64,000 nt of DNA from Rickettsiella massiliensis 20B (GTDB lineage Bacteria; Pseudomonadota; Gammaproteobacteria; Diplorickettsiales; Diplorickettsiaceae), in contig NZ_AJGC01000001.1 of the NCBI RefSeq assembly GCF_000257395.1, positions 558,001 through 622,000 of the forward strand, in the 5' to 3' direction. Positions 1-9,828 of this stretch are shown in pieces. Positions within the stretch are counted from its first letter, which is position 1. Each line of letters begins with the position of its first letter. A program made the translations under genes and the position numbers. Below the pieces are notes generated by a model. The model was not told the DNA's origin. It saw nothing but the letters and a program-made list of their open reading frames with translations, and did not search any database.

Positions 1-812
1 ATGTGCTAAATCTAATTTTTGCTGAAAGAGTTTGTCATCATTAACAGAGCTATAGAGGTCTTTTAAGACATTCGGCCATTCGGTATAAAACTGACTGGTT
101 AATTTCAGTTGGTTGGTTTGAAAATCAGTGAGTTGCGCTTGGCTATTAACTTGATTACGACTGGATTGTAATAAAACGTCTAATTGCCCTTTGGTTTTAT
201 TATTAACAGGTGTGGTATTTTTAATATTATCCAGTTGCTGCTGCGTATCTTGTGCAATTTGATTGGTTTGAGTTTAACCAAGGCGTCAGATTTAATTTGA
301 TCCGCACTGCTGGTGGCTTGGAGTAATAGCGCATTACTTTTTTCTTGCTCTAAACGCAAATCGGTTTGTATCAACCCTTGAGACACATTGCCAAGGGCCT
401 GTCCTATTGATTCAAAACCTTTAGCGCCACTGGCTATTTTGGTATCGCGCAAAATGGGCACTTCATCTTTAAATTGTGCAAAAGATTCAGCCATTACTTT
501 GGACTCATACTTTTTAATTGCGCAAAGGACATCAGTGTGTTGGCCAATGTTTTCGGTATTACGCTGTGTTGCATTAAAGCTGGGTGAAGAGAAGGCAACA
601 CCCCGTGTGGTCATCTGTGCCGCTTGGCGTTGAATAACCTTATCTAAACTGTCTAAGTTACTTAACGTGGATTGCTGGTACTGCAATTCATTTTGTTTGG
701 CTTGTAAGTCAAGTTGATTTTCTTGTGCTTTGGCTGCTTGTACTTCCATAACACCTTTGCCGACTTCCATTGCCGCGGCTGTCGCTAAAATAAGTAAACT
801 GGCTTGTGGCAT
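1..812 (-). CDS. Internal virion protein (T7 gp14-like position), 3' end beyond window, frameshifted
   Basis: The first ~180 residues are Ala/Gln-rich and helical, beginning with a hydrophobic segment (LLILATAAAMEVGKG), as is usual for short podoviral internal core proteins. The clean frame is lost near 265-285; beyond it another frame stays open to base 1 and continues the same Gln/Asn/Leu-rich composition (NQIAQDTQQQLDNI...), so one base appears to be missing or added. It starts seven bases after the tail-tube B gene ends. The assignment rests on position and composition, not on a specific domain. Confidence 0.6.
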
Positions 813-819
813 AATTCTC

Positions 820-2813
820 CTAGATCATTGATGCCGTCACTTGATAGGCAATGGCGGTTATTTGTAAATCGAACGGTGCATTTTGGGTAATCGTAAAGGT
901 TTTATCGCGATTCCAGCCTGATACGGGGCCAACAATCGCTGTTCCACTAGGAGGAAATAAAAAGGTCGTTTTATCCGCAATTTTATTAAAAAATTGATAA
1001 TTGACTAACTTATCATCAATGTAAAAGTTTAACGATTCAAAATATTCGACATAAATCTTAGTCGTTTGTTTCATTAAGTCAGCGTGCGAAGGGCCTGTAT
1101 AAAAATACATGGGTATGATTTCAACCGGATAAAGCAAACCGACAATTGCTGTTCCACTAAATCTTTGCGGATTGGCAACATGAATAACACCATTTTTTAC
1201 GCGATAGATACCCATGTCATCAACAACAAGTACAACTTGTACATCTAAGCCTTCAAAACGTTCTAGGCCTTCAATGGTGCCGTCGGAGGACATTTCTTTT
1301 TCTTCGTAGCCATCGATTTTGATGTGTTCAGCTAGCATTTTTTCTAAAACGACCTGATCACTGTTGACATACTTTTTTAACAAATAAATGAGGTTGTTGA
1401 TAGAGACTATATTGAGTATTTCCATAAGGTGGGTTAAACGTCATGGGTGTTAAGGCGGCTAAATTGACTTCGTGTGCAAATTGAAAGGTGGTAATGGTAT
1501 GATCAGGATTTAAAAAATAAATAAAATTATCTTGTGAAGTATCAGTACCACGCAATAGCACGGCTTTAACGGGATTTTTGACTAAGTGGCTCGCGGCCTG
1601 GCTAATATTACTGGCTAAATAACTCTGGCCTAGTCCTTGAAACCGAAAGTTAATGATCGCATTACCAGTTTTATTGAGATAATAACTGTCATTGAGATAG
1701 CTAATGGGTTTTAACTTTTCTGAGACACCGTAGGCCGCTTGTTGACGTACTGAGAATGTGCCAGGGGTTAAGCCCGTGTTTTGTTCTTGCGGGGCTACAA
1801 ACTCGTAATTGGCCGTATAAATTTCTAATTGCTTACCGCCATTCATCCAAACAATACCGCCAGAGTCACTTTGCCCTAAGGTATAAATAATCGCATCGGT
1901 ATCTTGTCCTACACCGACATCAAAATTGACCGGTGCATTTATTTTTGAGCCAAAGATCGTATTATTAAGTGTTTTAGTATTCGCAAACCACAATCGATTT
2001 TGAAAAAAGATAACTTTACTGGGATAACCCATATTTTGAGAAAAAGCGGCTTTTCTTACAGAGTATTGCGTCGCTGATGTTGATGCGCCGTTAATTAAAA
2101 AAGGAATTTGTACTTTTCCTGTAAAAATGACCTTATCGGCTTGATAAGCAACTTTTGTAATGATCGCATAACCTAATGGCGAAACCTCAGTCGTTCCACC
2201 ACCAATAATTTGTCCGCCAATCCAATCATCCGTAAACCCAGGTGCATTGGTTAATGTCAGGGTAATGGTATGCGCGTCACCTGAAATAGAAGCATCGCCT
2301 TTGTTATAAATGACATCCCCAAAATCATAGGCTGGTAAAGGATAGAGATTTAATACTTCATAGATAAACAACGATTTATCGTAATCTTTGATTGTAATTC
2401 GCGCCGGTGGATACTCTTTATGAACGAGAATCAGCGAATCGTTGTCATTGGTATAATCTAAGTCAGCCAAATCGACAGAAAGATACGGTGTTATTAAGGT
2501 TTGTAAGAAAGTAATGTGATCTTCATCATCACTTATTTGGTAAATATCAAAGGATTTATCTAAACTGACGAGAATATAAAATTGACCATTTTTATCCTGA
2601 AAAACTATACAATTTCGCGTTAGGATCGCTATTTTTAGTTTGAGTGAGAAATTTCGTCCCTTTTCTTTTTTTAGCTAGACCTGTGGTTCCAACTTCAATA
2701 TTTAACAATGACTGTGCAGCGGTGAGATAATCTTTAAAGTCTGTTCGATGGTAATTAATCGAATCCACTTCGCCACTACTGAACATGGTTTGCCGGATAA
2801 GCTCGGTTGCCAT
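820..2813 (-). CDS. Tail tubular protein B-like / virion stabilisation protein, two frameshifts
   Basis: Three consecutive frames reconstruct one protein of about 660 residues: MATELIRQTMFSSGEVD... (2813-2592), QDKNGQFYILVSLDKSFDIY... through the bulk (about 2608-1400), then the C-terminus to 820. The opening '(x)QTMFSSGEVD' and a long beta-rich body are typical of podoviral nozzle proteins (T7 gp12 family). Breaks lie near 2608 and between 1425 and 1358. It starts two bases after the tail-tube A stop, so the two are co-transcribed. If the breaks are real the tail cannot be built. Confidence 0.75.
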
Positions 2814-2814
2814 T

Positions 2815-3390
2815 CTATATCCACATCACCCGATCAAAATCGTTAAATGGCGCTGCTTTAATATCGCGCTCCATGTTATTGAGTAATAACGCATTCATTT
2901 TTTCTTTTTCGTATTTAGCTTCCAGGTAATTCGCTAAGTTGACGTTCTGCGTCAATGAAACGGCTGAATCAGAAGCCGCATATAATGCTAAAGTTCGAGC
3001 AAAGATCGGTGGTAAGATGCTGTAATCCATCGTATTGACGAGATAATAATAGATGAATGGGTTCGTGTTAGTGAGGATGTACCCGTCTACAAGCTCAAAA
3101 TCTAAAATAAAACGGTTAGCGCCCAACTTAATAAAACGCCCATAATCAAACGGTAATTGATAGGTATAACGATAATCCGGCGAGAAATTTTGTGTAATGG
3201 GTGTATTATCTTCACGATACTTCACTGCAAAGCGCCAGGTTTCGCTCAATAATAAGATGGGTAATAAGCTATCTAGTTTCTCTGAAATAAATTGTGCGGC
3301 CTCACTTTCTTTTTCATTGGCAATCGGTGACAAACCTAAGGCTAATAAGGCTTGATTGATCACCGTTAGTTTGGAAAAAGGTAAGGCCAT
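2815..3390 (-). CDS. Tail tubular protein A-like (T7 gp11 family) head-tail adaptor
   Basis: An intact 191-residue protein. The N-terminus (INQALLALGLSPIAN, then SEAAQFISEKLDSLLPILL) is the characteristic helical start of podoviral gp11/gatekeeper proteins, in which a ring of copies joins portal to tail tube. Length agrees with T7 gp11 (196 residues). It lies between the capsid-side small gene and the tail-tube B gene, the expected place. Confidence 0.8.
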   Translation of the reverse strand: MALPFSKLTVINQALLALGLSPIANEKESEAAQFISEKLDSLLPILLLSETWRFAVKYREDNTPITQNFSPDYRYTYQLPFDYGRFIKLGANRFILDFELVDGYILTNTNPFIYYYLVNTMDYSILPPIFARTLALYAASDSAVSLTQNVNLANYLEAKYEKEKMNALLLNNMERDIKAAPFNDFDRVMWI

Positions 3391-3401
3391 ACACGCCAGT
3401 C

Positions 3402-3710
3402 TTATTTGGGAGGTGGTGGTGGAGTCGGTGCGGCCACTTTAATGAGTTGTGCTTGCGGCGGATCACCGCTTTTTGCGGTATTTTTAACAGAGAATAAGCC
3501 ACTGTTTTTGCTAGACTCATAGTTGATGATCATTACGTCGAAATCTTTAACTTGTTTTCGGATATACAGATCATTAATATAACCGGCTTTGGTAATAACA
3601 TCTTCTTTATCTGGCGTACTAGCTGAAAATAAAGCGGCCGCTGTACCAGGAAGACCTCCGGTTACGGGAGTTAGGGTAATAAAATTGGAGGTGTTAGGTA
3701 TACTTGGCAT
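3402..3710 (-). CDS. Small unknown virion-region protein with a poly-proline tail
   Basis: 102 residues, not recognised. It has a Ser/Thr/Gly-rich N-terminal half, a short beta-like middle (FDVMIINYESSKNSGLFSVKN) and ends APTPPPPPK. It lies between the capsid gene (gap 9 bases) and the tail adaptor gene (gap 11 bases), so it is expressed with the virion genes. A decoration or head-completion role is possible from position only. Confidence 0.6.
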   Translation of the reverse strand: MPSIPNTSNFITLTPVTGGLPGTAAALFSASTPDKEDVITKAGYINDLYIRKQVKDFDVMIINYESSKNSGLFSVKNTAKSGDPPQAQLIKVAAPTPPPPPK

Positions 3711-3719
3711 AGGATCCTC

Positions 3720-4604
3720 TTAAGGGTTCTTGGCAAATTTTTGATTAGCCGTGATTAAGGCAACACCACGGGATTGAATGATCTTGGCACCCGTTGTTAG
3801 GGTGGTTAATAATTCCCAACGGTCTTGATGAGGTAACCAGGTAATGCTGGTCGTGATATCGCGGTTATAGCCTTGTATAATCGCATCGCGATGTACTACA
3901 GGCACCGTATATTTAAACAAACCTTTATCATCGGGTACGCGTGGAATACTGTTAATGCCGTTTTCACCTAAGAATCTAAAGTCAATATCTAAGTAGACTT
4001 TGACTTTGTTATTGGTTAAGGGTTTGACATCATTATAGAAAAAATTAGAAACCTGTTGATCGTTATACAAAGAAGGCTTTAATAATGCAGGTGCCCAGGT
4101 TGATACTTCGAGATCATGTACATCCATACCTTGGCTTTCGAGATAGGCAATTGCTAAAGCATATTTCTCTTCATTAAGTCCCGTATTAACACCCACATCG
4201 ATAGGCACAGTATAGATTTTTCCAGCAATAAAATCCGGATCACTAAAGATCGCATTGATCTTAATATAATCAGTCAAACGCGCTGCCGCCAAACCATGCA
4301 ATTTCGAATGGTCAACGATCTTATCAAAGTTATAGAGTGTTTTTTCACCACCACCAATAACTGTTTTTAGATGATAATCGTTAGTGGGAACTTGGACGTT
4401 CGTTTCATTAACGGGTGTCACAAAAATATCGGTCGGTGCAAAATTAGTTTGTGCCATTTCTACCAAATCAGACACAGGTACATTTAGTGCTGTACCTCGT
4501 AGGCCCTCTTCAATGGTATCTTGCAGCTTTAAACGATTTTGATATTGCAGCGTGACTTGCGTATCAAAGAGCTGACACGCCGCATCATAATTAATTTCGG
4601 ACAT
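3720..4604 (-). CDS. Major capsid protein
   Basis: About 294 residues from the ATG at 4604, which has AGG seven bases upstream; further upstream in-frame sequence is hydrophobic and has no such site. It follows the scaffold gene and precedes the tail adaptor, the canonical capsid position. The sequence is alpha/beta, with an E-loop-like N-terminal region (LQYQNRLKLQDTIEEGLRGT) and a C-terminal stretch rich in Thr/Gly. I recognise it by context and general composition rather than a strict motif. Confidence 0.7.
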   Translation of the reverse strand: MSEINYDAACQLFDTQVTLQYQNRLKLQDTIEEGLRGTALNVPVSDLVEMAQTNFAPTDIFVTPVNETNVQVPTNDYHLKTVIGGGEKTLYNFDKIVDHSKLHGLAAARLTDYIKINAIFSDPDFIAGKIYTVPIDVGVNTGLNEEKYALAIAYLESQGMDVHDLEVSTWAPALLKPSLYNDQQVSNFFYNDVKPLTNNKVKVYLDIDFRFLGENGINSIPRVPDDKGLFKYTVPVVHRDAIIQGYNRDITTSITWLPHQDRWELLTTLTTGAKIIQSRGVALITANQKFAKNP

Positions 4605-4758
4605 AAACAACCTAATAAATAAAAAATAAATTTCCATCTATCAGGTTACCCAAAAGAAGGGGCTGATAATGCCGTGATTGACTTAAAAAGGGGACCGAAT
4701 GGGCTTTTCAAATCAATTATAATTCCTCAATAAAAAGGTACAAGCTACTTTATCTAGT

Positions 4759-5028
4759 CTACTTTATAGACGTAGTGGTCGGTTGATATACTTCTGAAGG
4801 ATGAACAAATTTATCTGCTAATGGACTACTCCAAAAGCACATCCAATTATTGAATCTAGAAAAACAATTTGCATATCTATTTTCAACAAGTGGCAAATTC
4901 ACTATTTCGCTTGAAAGTACTTCTATCTTATCCATTGAAACTGTTCTATTAGGTTCCTTTGTAACTACGTTGCTTGCTTCCTCTTGATTAAGTTTAGAGT
5001 AACTTGGTTCTTTTACTTCAGTTTTCAT
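4759..5028 (-). CDS. Small unknown protein in the prophage cargo pair
   Basis: 89 residues, not recognised. It is Glu/Ser/Asn-rich at the N-terminus and aromatic/Cys-rich in the middle (CFSRFNNWMCFWSS). It is transcribed divergently from the ankyrin gene across a 155-base AT-rich gap, and the two together interrupt the otherwise contiguous scaffold-capsid operon. This is the typical layout of a 'moron' cargo insertion. Confidence 0.5.
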   Translation of the reverse strand: MKTEVKEPSYSKLNQEEASNVVTKEPNRTVSMDKIEVLSSEIVNLPLVENRYANCFSRFNNWMCFWSSPLADKFVHPSEVYQPTTTSIK

Positions 5029-5183
5029 AATGAATTCTTGTTGTTTAGTTAGAGATGTTTATCATAGCAAATCTTTTAAACATTTTTAGCAGATAGATAT
5101 CAAAACAATACTTTTAGATATCTTAATAGCGTATTTAATTTTTAACAGTTAAAATAAAGTTAAATTTACTATTTAAGGCTATT

Positions 5184-5804
5184 ATGTATCACGATTTGGA
5201 CCACAAAAAATTAATTTCGTATATATTACTTGGAAATACATTAGCAGCAAAAGAATTTATAAAAAGATCTCAAGAAAGAGGCTATAAGCTAAACCCAATT
5301 GTTGGGAATGCAAATAACCCGCTATTTCAACTTGTTGTTCGATATCGTCAAACGGCTATTGCGCTCGATTTTATAGCGCAAGGAGTTGAAGTAAATACAC
5401 AAGACAAATGGGGTATAACTCCATTACATGAAGCTGCTGAAACTGGAAATATAATCTTAGTAGAAAAATTATTAGCAAAAGGGGCTAATCCTTTTACTTG
5501 CAATGTGCATGGAATTACGGCTGGAATTTTAGCAGCAAGGAATGGTCATGCAGAATTAGCATATCGTTTGTCCCCTAGTTTTCTTTCAAACTATCCAAAT
5601 TTAATTTATTTATCTAATGCTCCATCTCAAAGCAGTGAAAACCAAGATGAGCCTCTTGACTTGAGTAAAACGGGTCCTAATGCAATAAATGTTAAACTTT
5701 CCTTTTTTAAGCCTAATAAACCTAGTAGATTAGTTCCTGTTGAAAAGGTCATGGTCGAAATAGATCCTGAATATGTTTTTGAAGTTAAAAGACTCACTTT
5801 TTAA
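5184..5804 (+). CDS. Ankyrin-repeat protein (prophage cargo, possible host-directed effector)
   Basis: 206 residues. At least two ankyrin units are clear at residues ~60-125 (WGITPLHEAAETGNIILVEK, then HGITAGILAARNGHAELA), preceded by a degenerate unit. The C-terminal ~80 residues are non-ankyrin and contain EPLDLSKTG. PxDLS is the short motif that binds the eukaryotic corepressor CtBP. The gene is on the opposite strand to all virion genes and is more AT-rich. Its stop overlaps the scaffold stop by 11 bases. Ankyrin proteins in intracellular bacteria are often secreted; secretion here is inference, and no signal peptide is visible. Confidence 0.8.
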   Translation: MYHDLDHKKLISYILLGNTLAAKEFIKRSQERGYKLNPIVGNANNPLFQLVVRYRQTAIALDFIAQGVEVNTQDKWGITPLHEAAETGNIILVEKLLAKGANPFTCNVHGITAGILAARNGHAELAYRLSPSFLSNYPNLIYLSNAPSQSSENQDEPLDLSKTGPNAINVKLSFFKPNKPSRLVPVEKVMVEIDPEYVFEVKRLTF

Positions 5805-6483
5805 ATCGTGCTTCAGCCACTTCGCTAGCTAGATTAATATAACGTTTTCTATTTTTGTCGGAAGGATCGCGTTCATACTCTTTGGCTACTTTAAGTAACT
5901 CATTTTTTCCTTCATAGGGATCGGATAAATTAGCCCGTTGACTACTTAAACCAGGTACTTGGCTATTTAATAATTGATCACGGTGTTTTAAGGCGTCTGA
6001 CATGGCGTTTTCATCTCCAATAAGGGTATTTAAAATAGTGGACTGTAAAGAAGCGGGATATGTTTTAGTCACATAATCTTCAATAATAGTGAGCTTATCG
6101 CCGAGAAACTTTTTTCTATCCTCTCGCTGACTTTGATAGTGTTGCTGCTGTTCTGTCATAGAGTTAAGTGTTTTATTGAATTGTTCTTGATTTAAACCAG
6201 CCATTTTTGGCTATCTTTTGTAACCCTTGTATCTCTTGTTCAGGCAAACAGATTGATTCAGGTAAGTTATAATTTTCAGGAGCTTCAAAGTTTTTTAGTT
6301 TTCTTTGAGAATTTTATTTTCATTGAATACACCGGCACTGTTTTTATAAGCCTTTTCTAATTCTTCTACAGACTTGTATTTGCCAGCATAGAGTTTAGTA
6401 GATTCCGTTATAGTTGCTTCATTGGATTCTGAAATAATAGCATCTAATTCTTGTCCATCCTGTGTATTTTTTATTTCTGTCAT
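5794..6483 (-). CDS. Phage scaffolding-like protein, frameshifted
   Basis: Three frames join into one acidic, helical protein. The start is MTEIKNTQDGQELD with a KLYAGKYKSVEELEKAYKN segment typical of podoviral scaffold/assembly proteins. A middle part (NFEAPENYNLPESICLPEQE) is in another frame, then AGLNQEQFNKTLNSMTEQQQ runs to the end. Breaks fall near 6300 and 6210. It lies between the Bbp19-like gene and the capsid gene, the position of T7 gp9. The C-terminal half is rich in charged residues. Confidence 0.7.
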
Positions 6484-6498
6484 TATTCAAATACCTCG

Positions 6499-6751
6499 CT
6501 AAAAATTGTCTCTCAGGAGATCGTGCACTTGGTCAATATGTGTTTGAATCATTCGCCAAACGGAGCGACGACCATCTTGCCAAGCAAAAGCAGCGCCAGT
6601 AAAGGCACGTGCTTGCTCCATAAAACTGTTAGCTATCATGTCGTTTAAATAAGCTTTGCCCTTTGGATCAAGCTCAAATAACACATACGTGTCATACAAA
6701 AATTTATCGATGATTTGATCTTCAGTTAATTGATTTTAGTTTATTTAACAT
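6499..6751 (-). CDS. Bbp19-like small phage protein, frameshifted near its start
   Basis: Resembles the Bbp19-like phage family: a short helical protein with '(F)ELDPKGKAYLND' and 'WQDGRRSVWRMIQ' elements. The ATG at 6751 overlaps the portal stop as TAATG, but that frame is lost after ~8 codons. The conserved part begins LTEDQIIDKFLYDTYV in another frame, so a one-base error near 6725-6730 is likely. Function in the family is unknown; it is conserved next to portal and scaffold genes. Confidence 0.65.
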
Positions 6752-8333
6752 TAAAACTGCACCTGTGAAGGAGGAGGAATCGAAATCGGACTCGCACTCG
6801 TGGCTGGTATGGGTAATTGAGGCGTAGGTGTTTGCAATTGCTGAATCTGCTGTGCCATATGTTGCAAGAAGCTAGCAAACTCTTCTTTGGATTTCATCAG
6901 TTTACTGGGAAGATTCAATTTATCTGCTAGGAAGGGTAAAACTTCTTCCATCTTAGTGGCCGTTAACACTGCACCTTCACCACCAAACTGCTGAAGAATC
7001 TGTGCCATCATCGTAAAATGACTAAGATCATCTTGTTTTTGTAGATCGTATAGCGGACTTTGAAAATCAAAACGTAGTAAATGCGTATTTAGTTTACTAA
7101 CACTGCGATCTTGCGAAAGTAAACGTCGTTTCGCTAAAATCTGGGCACTGATAGTAAAAATTTGTTTAGGCAATTCGTTAATTAAGCGTGAAATATCCGT
7201 CGCACTGGTACGCTGTGCTCTGTTTTCTCTGATCGATACTTCCGTAGCAGATTGATTTAACTGGTGTATTCACTTCACCAATCGGATCCACTTGAAAACC
7301 ATCTCGAATAATTTGTCTTAAATCTTTAATGTGTTCTAAGACTTCGGGATATTCAGGTAACTGCAACGCTTCTAAAGGATTTCTGCCTTGTGGGTTTCTC
7401 GCAATTAACGCGCCTGACCACTGTCTTACCATATGCGGATTAAAATATTTATCAGCATCGTAGAACAAAGGAGGATTGGCTTTATAAGCGAGGTTTTTAC
7501 GACTGTATTCGATTACACGATTCAGATCACGAATGGTTGGTAGGAGATCAATACCAATACCTCGGCCTTCACACTCGCCAGGTCTAACTCTGTCACGATA
7601 AATAATGATTTGGTTATGATCGCGTTCCGTTTCCCATAATGGAACAAAAGGATCATCCTCTAAAATCGCATAAAGATAAAATTTATTTTCTTTTAATTTA
7701 ATTTGTCCATAAATAACCACAAATAAATCATTCGGTTGCTCAAGTAGTCTTCTTTTATTGTTATATTTCGGAAAATCTTCAACAATCTTCCGTCCGCTCA
7801 TACGACACTGATACCAGCAGGTGTTTAACACATCGTCAGTGCTATACTCAATTGTTAACGCAATTGCAGGAATCGATCGAAAATATAACGGTGTTACATC
7901 ATCGATAGATTCAACCCATAAAGCGGCTGTACCACCGACTAGATCTAAATTACTCGATGCGACCATACGGGCTAAATTCGATTGATTTAAATAAAAGAAT
8001 AAACGATCATTAACTTCATCTAATAAAGGTTGTTGTTCACTGATCTGATTGGGATTAATGAGATGCGGATCCAGGCTTAATTTGCCCCACACACGGTCTT
8101 GCGGAAGTAGCAGACCATGTAAGATCATTGGCACGTTGATAGGCGCTGAGAAGCGCTGTATTGTCCCACATCTGCAACCCTGTGGGTTTACCTTCATCAC
8201 GAGAATTGAATTTAATATTAAACGCATCACGATCAGGGATAACGTAAGTATATAAATCTTTGTATAAGGCTAACCAACGATCCTTGTAACGTTTGCTTTC
8301 TTCATAGCGGGCATAGAGATCAGTAAAACTCAT
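6751..8333 (-). CDS. Portal (head-to-tail connector) protein, frameshifted
   Basis: About 527 residues when joined, close to T7 gp8 (536). The N-terminus (LYARYEESKRYKDRWLALYKDL...YVIPDRDAF) and centre (NDRLFFYLNQSNL, GTAALWVES) are typical of podoviral head-tail connectors. The C-terminal ~140 residues, with a Pro/Gln-rich tail, are in a separate frame. Breaks lie near 8130-8170 and at 7175-7240. The start overlaps the upstream gene as ATGA. Twelve portal copies form the DNA entry ring at the capsid vertex. Confidence 0.85.
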
Positions 8334-8515
8334 TGGAGGATCTGCGCCGGTGGATTAGGATTATCAGGATTAGTAAACTGCTGTGCGCCTTGCCCCTTAA
8401 TGATAGCCATGCGCTGTTGTGCGACGGCCAAGCGCTTTTGCTCTACTTCTTCCTTCTGTTGACGTATTTGTTCTTCTAACATTCGATTAGCTTCATCGTC
8501 ACCGCCACCACTCAT
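8330..8515 (-). CDS. Small coiled-coil phage protein upstream of portal
   Basis: 61 residues from the ATG at 8515, which overlaps the preceding stop (ATGA); an upstream in-frame start is possible but would overlap more. The sequence is MSGGGDDEAN followed by a Glu/Gln/Arg-rich helix (LEEQIRQQKEEVEQKRLAVAQ). Small acidic/coiled proteins at this place are common in T7-like phages. The function is not known to me. Confidence 0.6.
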   Translation of the reverse strand: MSGGGDDEANRMLEEQIRQQKEEVEQKRLAVAQQRMAIIKGQGAQQFTNPDNPNPPAQILQ

Positions 8516-8925
8516 GCACGTCTCCAGCAAGCTAACAGTTCGTAATTACGTTTATCCTTAAATTTGAGTAGTTTTTTAAACAAATGTTTAGGATTAAACG
8601 TCCAACCGATATCAATCCCGCTAAAATAACGACACACCTCGTTACAGGTATACCATTTTAGGAAAAACTCTTTAATCCTTTTAGGTTCTTTAATCTTCAC
8701 AGCAATAAAGGCACTTAAAGCGGACAATTTCTTCACAGCATTTAAATTTTTATTCACATCGTTTGATCTCAAAATACGGTAAATAAATCCAAAGGGTGCT
8801 ATCTCAAATAAAATACAATGATCCCCTTGATAACAAAGCAATGCACAGTGCACGAATTTTTTGCTAAAGCTAAAACAGTTATATTTACCTATGCCACGGT
8901 TATAAAATAAAAAAACTGCAATCAA
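8512..8925 (-). CDS. Unknown phage protein between packaging genes
   Basis: 137 residues, not recognised. It probably starts with TTG at 8925, two bases after the preceding stop. It is rich in Phe/Tyr/Lys with seven cysteines and ends CWRRA. It has mixed helical character and no signal peptide. Tight coupling to both neighbours argues that it is a real gene. The large terminase normally found in this neighbourhood is absent, and this protein has no Walker motif, so it is not a terminase piece. Confidence 0.55.
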   Translation of the reverse strand: MIAVFLFYNRGIGKYNCFSFSKKFVHCALLCYQGDHCILFEIAPFGFIYRILRSNDVNKNLNAVKKLSALSAFIAVKIKEPKRIKEFFLKWYTCNEVCRYFSGIDIGWTFNPKHLFKKLLKFKDKRNYELLACWRRA

Positions 8926-8926
8926 A

Positions 8927-9112
8927 CTACTTTTTATTTCGTAATTTAGATAAGGTTTCAGCTAATTGGGCTCGTTTGGCTAATAACGGATTTTTTGAAT
9001 GCACCGCTTTTTCTAATTTCTTCTTAGGAATCTTTTTGCCTTTTTTTATTTTTAAGGCCTTGCGTAAAGCACCGCCATGTTTAATTGCTTTTTGAATAAA
9101 ATCTTTAGCCAT
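8927..9112 (-). CDS. Small lysine-rich phage protein
   Basis: 61 residues with about one third Lys/Arg (KALKIKKGKKIPKKKLEKA, then LRNKK). The pattern 'KDFIQKAIKHGGALRKAL...HSKNPLLAKRAQLAETL' is a short conserved phage protein of unknown function usually found beside terminase genes. It overlaps the small-terminase stop by 8 bases. DNA binding is plausible from the charge. Confidence 0.65.
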   Translation of the reverse strand: MAKDFIQKAIKHGGALRKALKIKKGKKIPKKKLEKAVHSKNPLLAKRAQLAETLSKLRNKK

Positions 9113-9491
9113 CTTTTAATGCCTTTTTGATATCTTCTAACTCTTGCTTTAATTGCGCTAATTCCTGTGAACCTATTGCAAACTCCATTGGAAAACGTCT
9201 TTCTAATAGCCACGCACGGGATTGCCAGCTTTTGACACCGAGTTTAATATCATCTAATAAACTTGTGATGGCTTCACATTCACGCTTTTTCAAGGTGTAG
9301 GAAAACTTAGCAAAAGCGGTTCTATGTCCGTTTTTAAGATCGTCAAAACCTTTGTTAATCCAATCGTATAAGGTACTACGATCAATTTGATTGGCTTCCG
9401 CTACGACAGAATAAGGAACTAAATTGCCAATGGCTTCAATAATATTATCAGATCGTTTTTTATTGAATTTCGTAGGGCGACCGCCAGCCAT
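9105..9491 (-). CDS. Terminase small subunit-like DNA-binding protein
   Basis: 128 residues. An N-terminal helix-turn-helix (GNLVPYSVVAEANQIDRSTLYDWINKG) follows a 'GRPTKFN' start. The central region and C-terminal coiled tail (AQLKQELEDIKKALKDG) resemble phage small terminases of the HTH type, which recognise the packaging site. It opens the packaging/virion operon. No partner large subunit is visible nearby. Confidence 0.7.
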   Translation of the reverse strand: MAGGRPTKFNKKRSDNIIEAIGNLVPYSVVAEANQIDRSTLYDWINKGFDDLKNGHRTAFAKFSYTLKKRECEAITSLLDDIKLGVKSWQSRAWLLERRFPMEFAIGSQELAQLKQELEDIKKALKDG

Positions 9492-9664
9492 TACGAACCT
9501 CGATCAACGTAAATAGGTTTCCCATCTCCGGTATAGCGTTGCTGTACGACGGCATGTGACGTTTTAGCAAAACTATGCGCCAATTGCACACAAAGAGGTA
9601 CCGAGTCCGAAGACTCGGTATTAGGGCAAGGAGAGTTATTTAAAGGGAGTTTGTTTTTATCCAT
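9491..9664 (-). CDS. Short unknown phage protein
   Basis: 57 residues from the ATG at 9664. Its stop overlaps the small-terminase ATG (TAATG), which supports a real, coupled gene. It is Ser/Pro/Asn-rich with no recognised domain; it ends QQRYTGDGKPIYVDRGS. It is probably the first gene of the late operon, reading away from the ssb promoter region. Confidence 0.45.
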   Translation of the reverse strand: MDKNKLPLNNSPCPNTESSDSVPLCVQLAHSFAKTSHAVVQQRYTGDGKPIYVDRGS

Positions 9665-9828
9665 ACTTAACAAGGAAAGAAAAATAGAATGAACTTCGCT
9701 AGTATGGAATATATTTTTTCAAAATAATAGTTACTTTATACGGTAATTTTTATAAATTAACGCTTTTTAACTTTCTTTTACGACAGAATAAAATTAAACT
9801 CAATCTTCTTTATTTTTCGGGATTTTTT

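Noticed and set aside
388-633. Plus-strand open frame inside the internal virion gene
   Set aside because: It is antisense to a compositionally coherent phage protein, has no ribosome site and no recognisable sequence.
4759-5028. EPSYS in the small cargo protein as an EPIYA effector motif
   Set aside because: The match is weak (Ser at two positions), there is one copy only, and the protein has no other effector feature.
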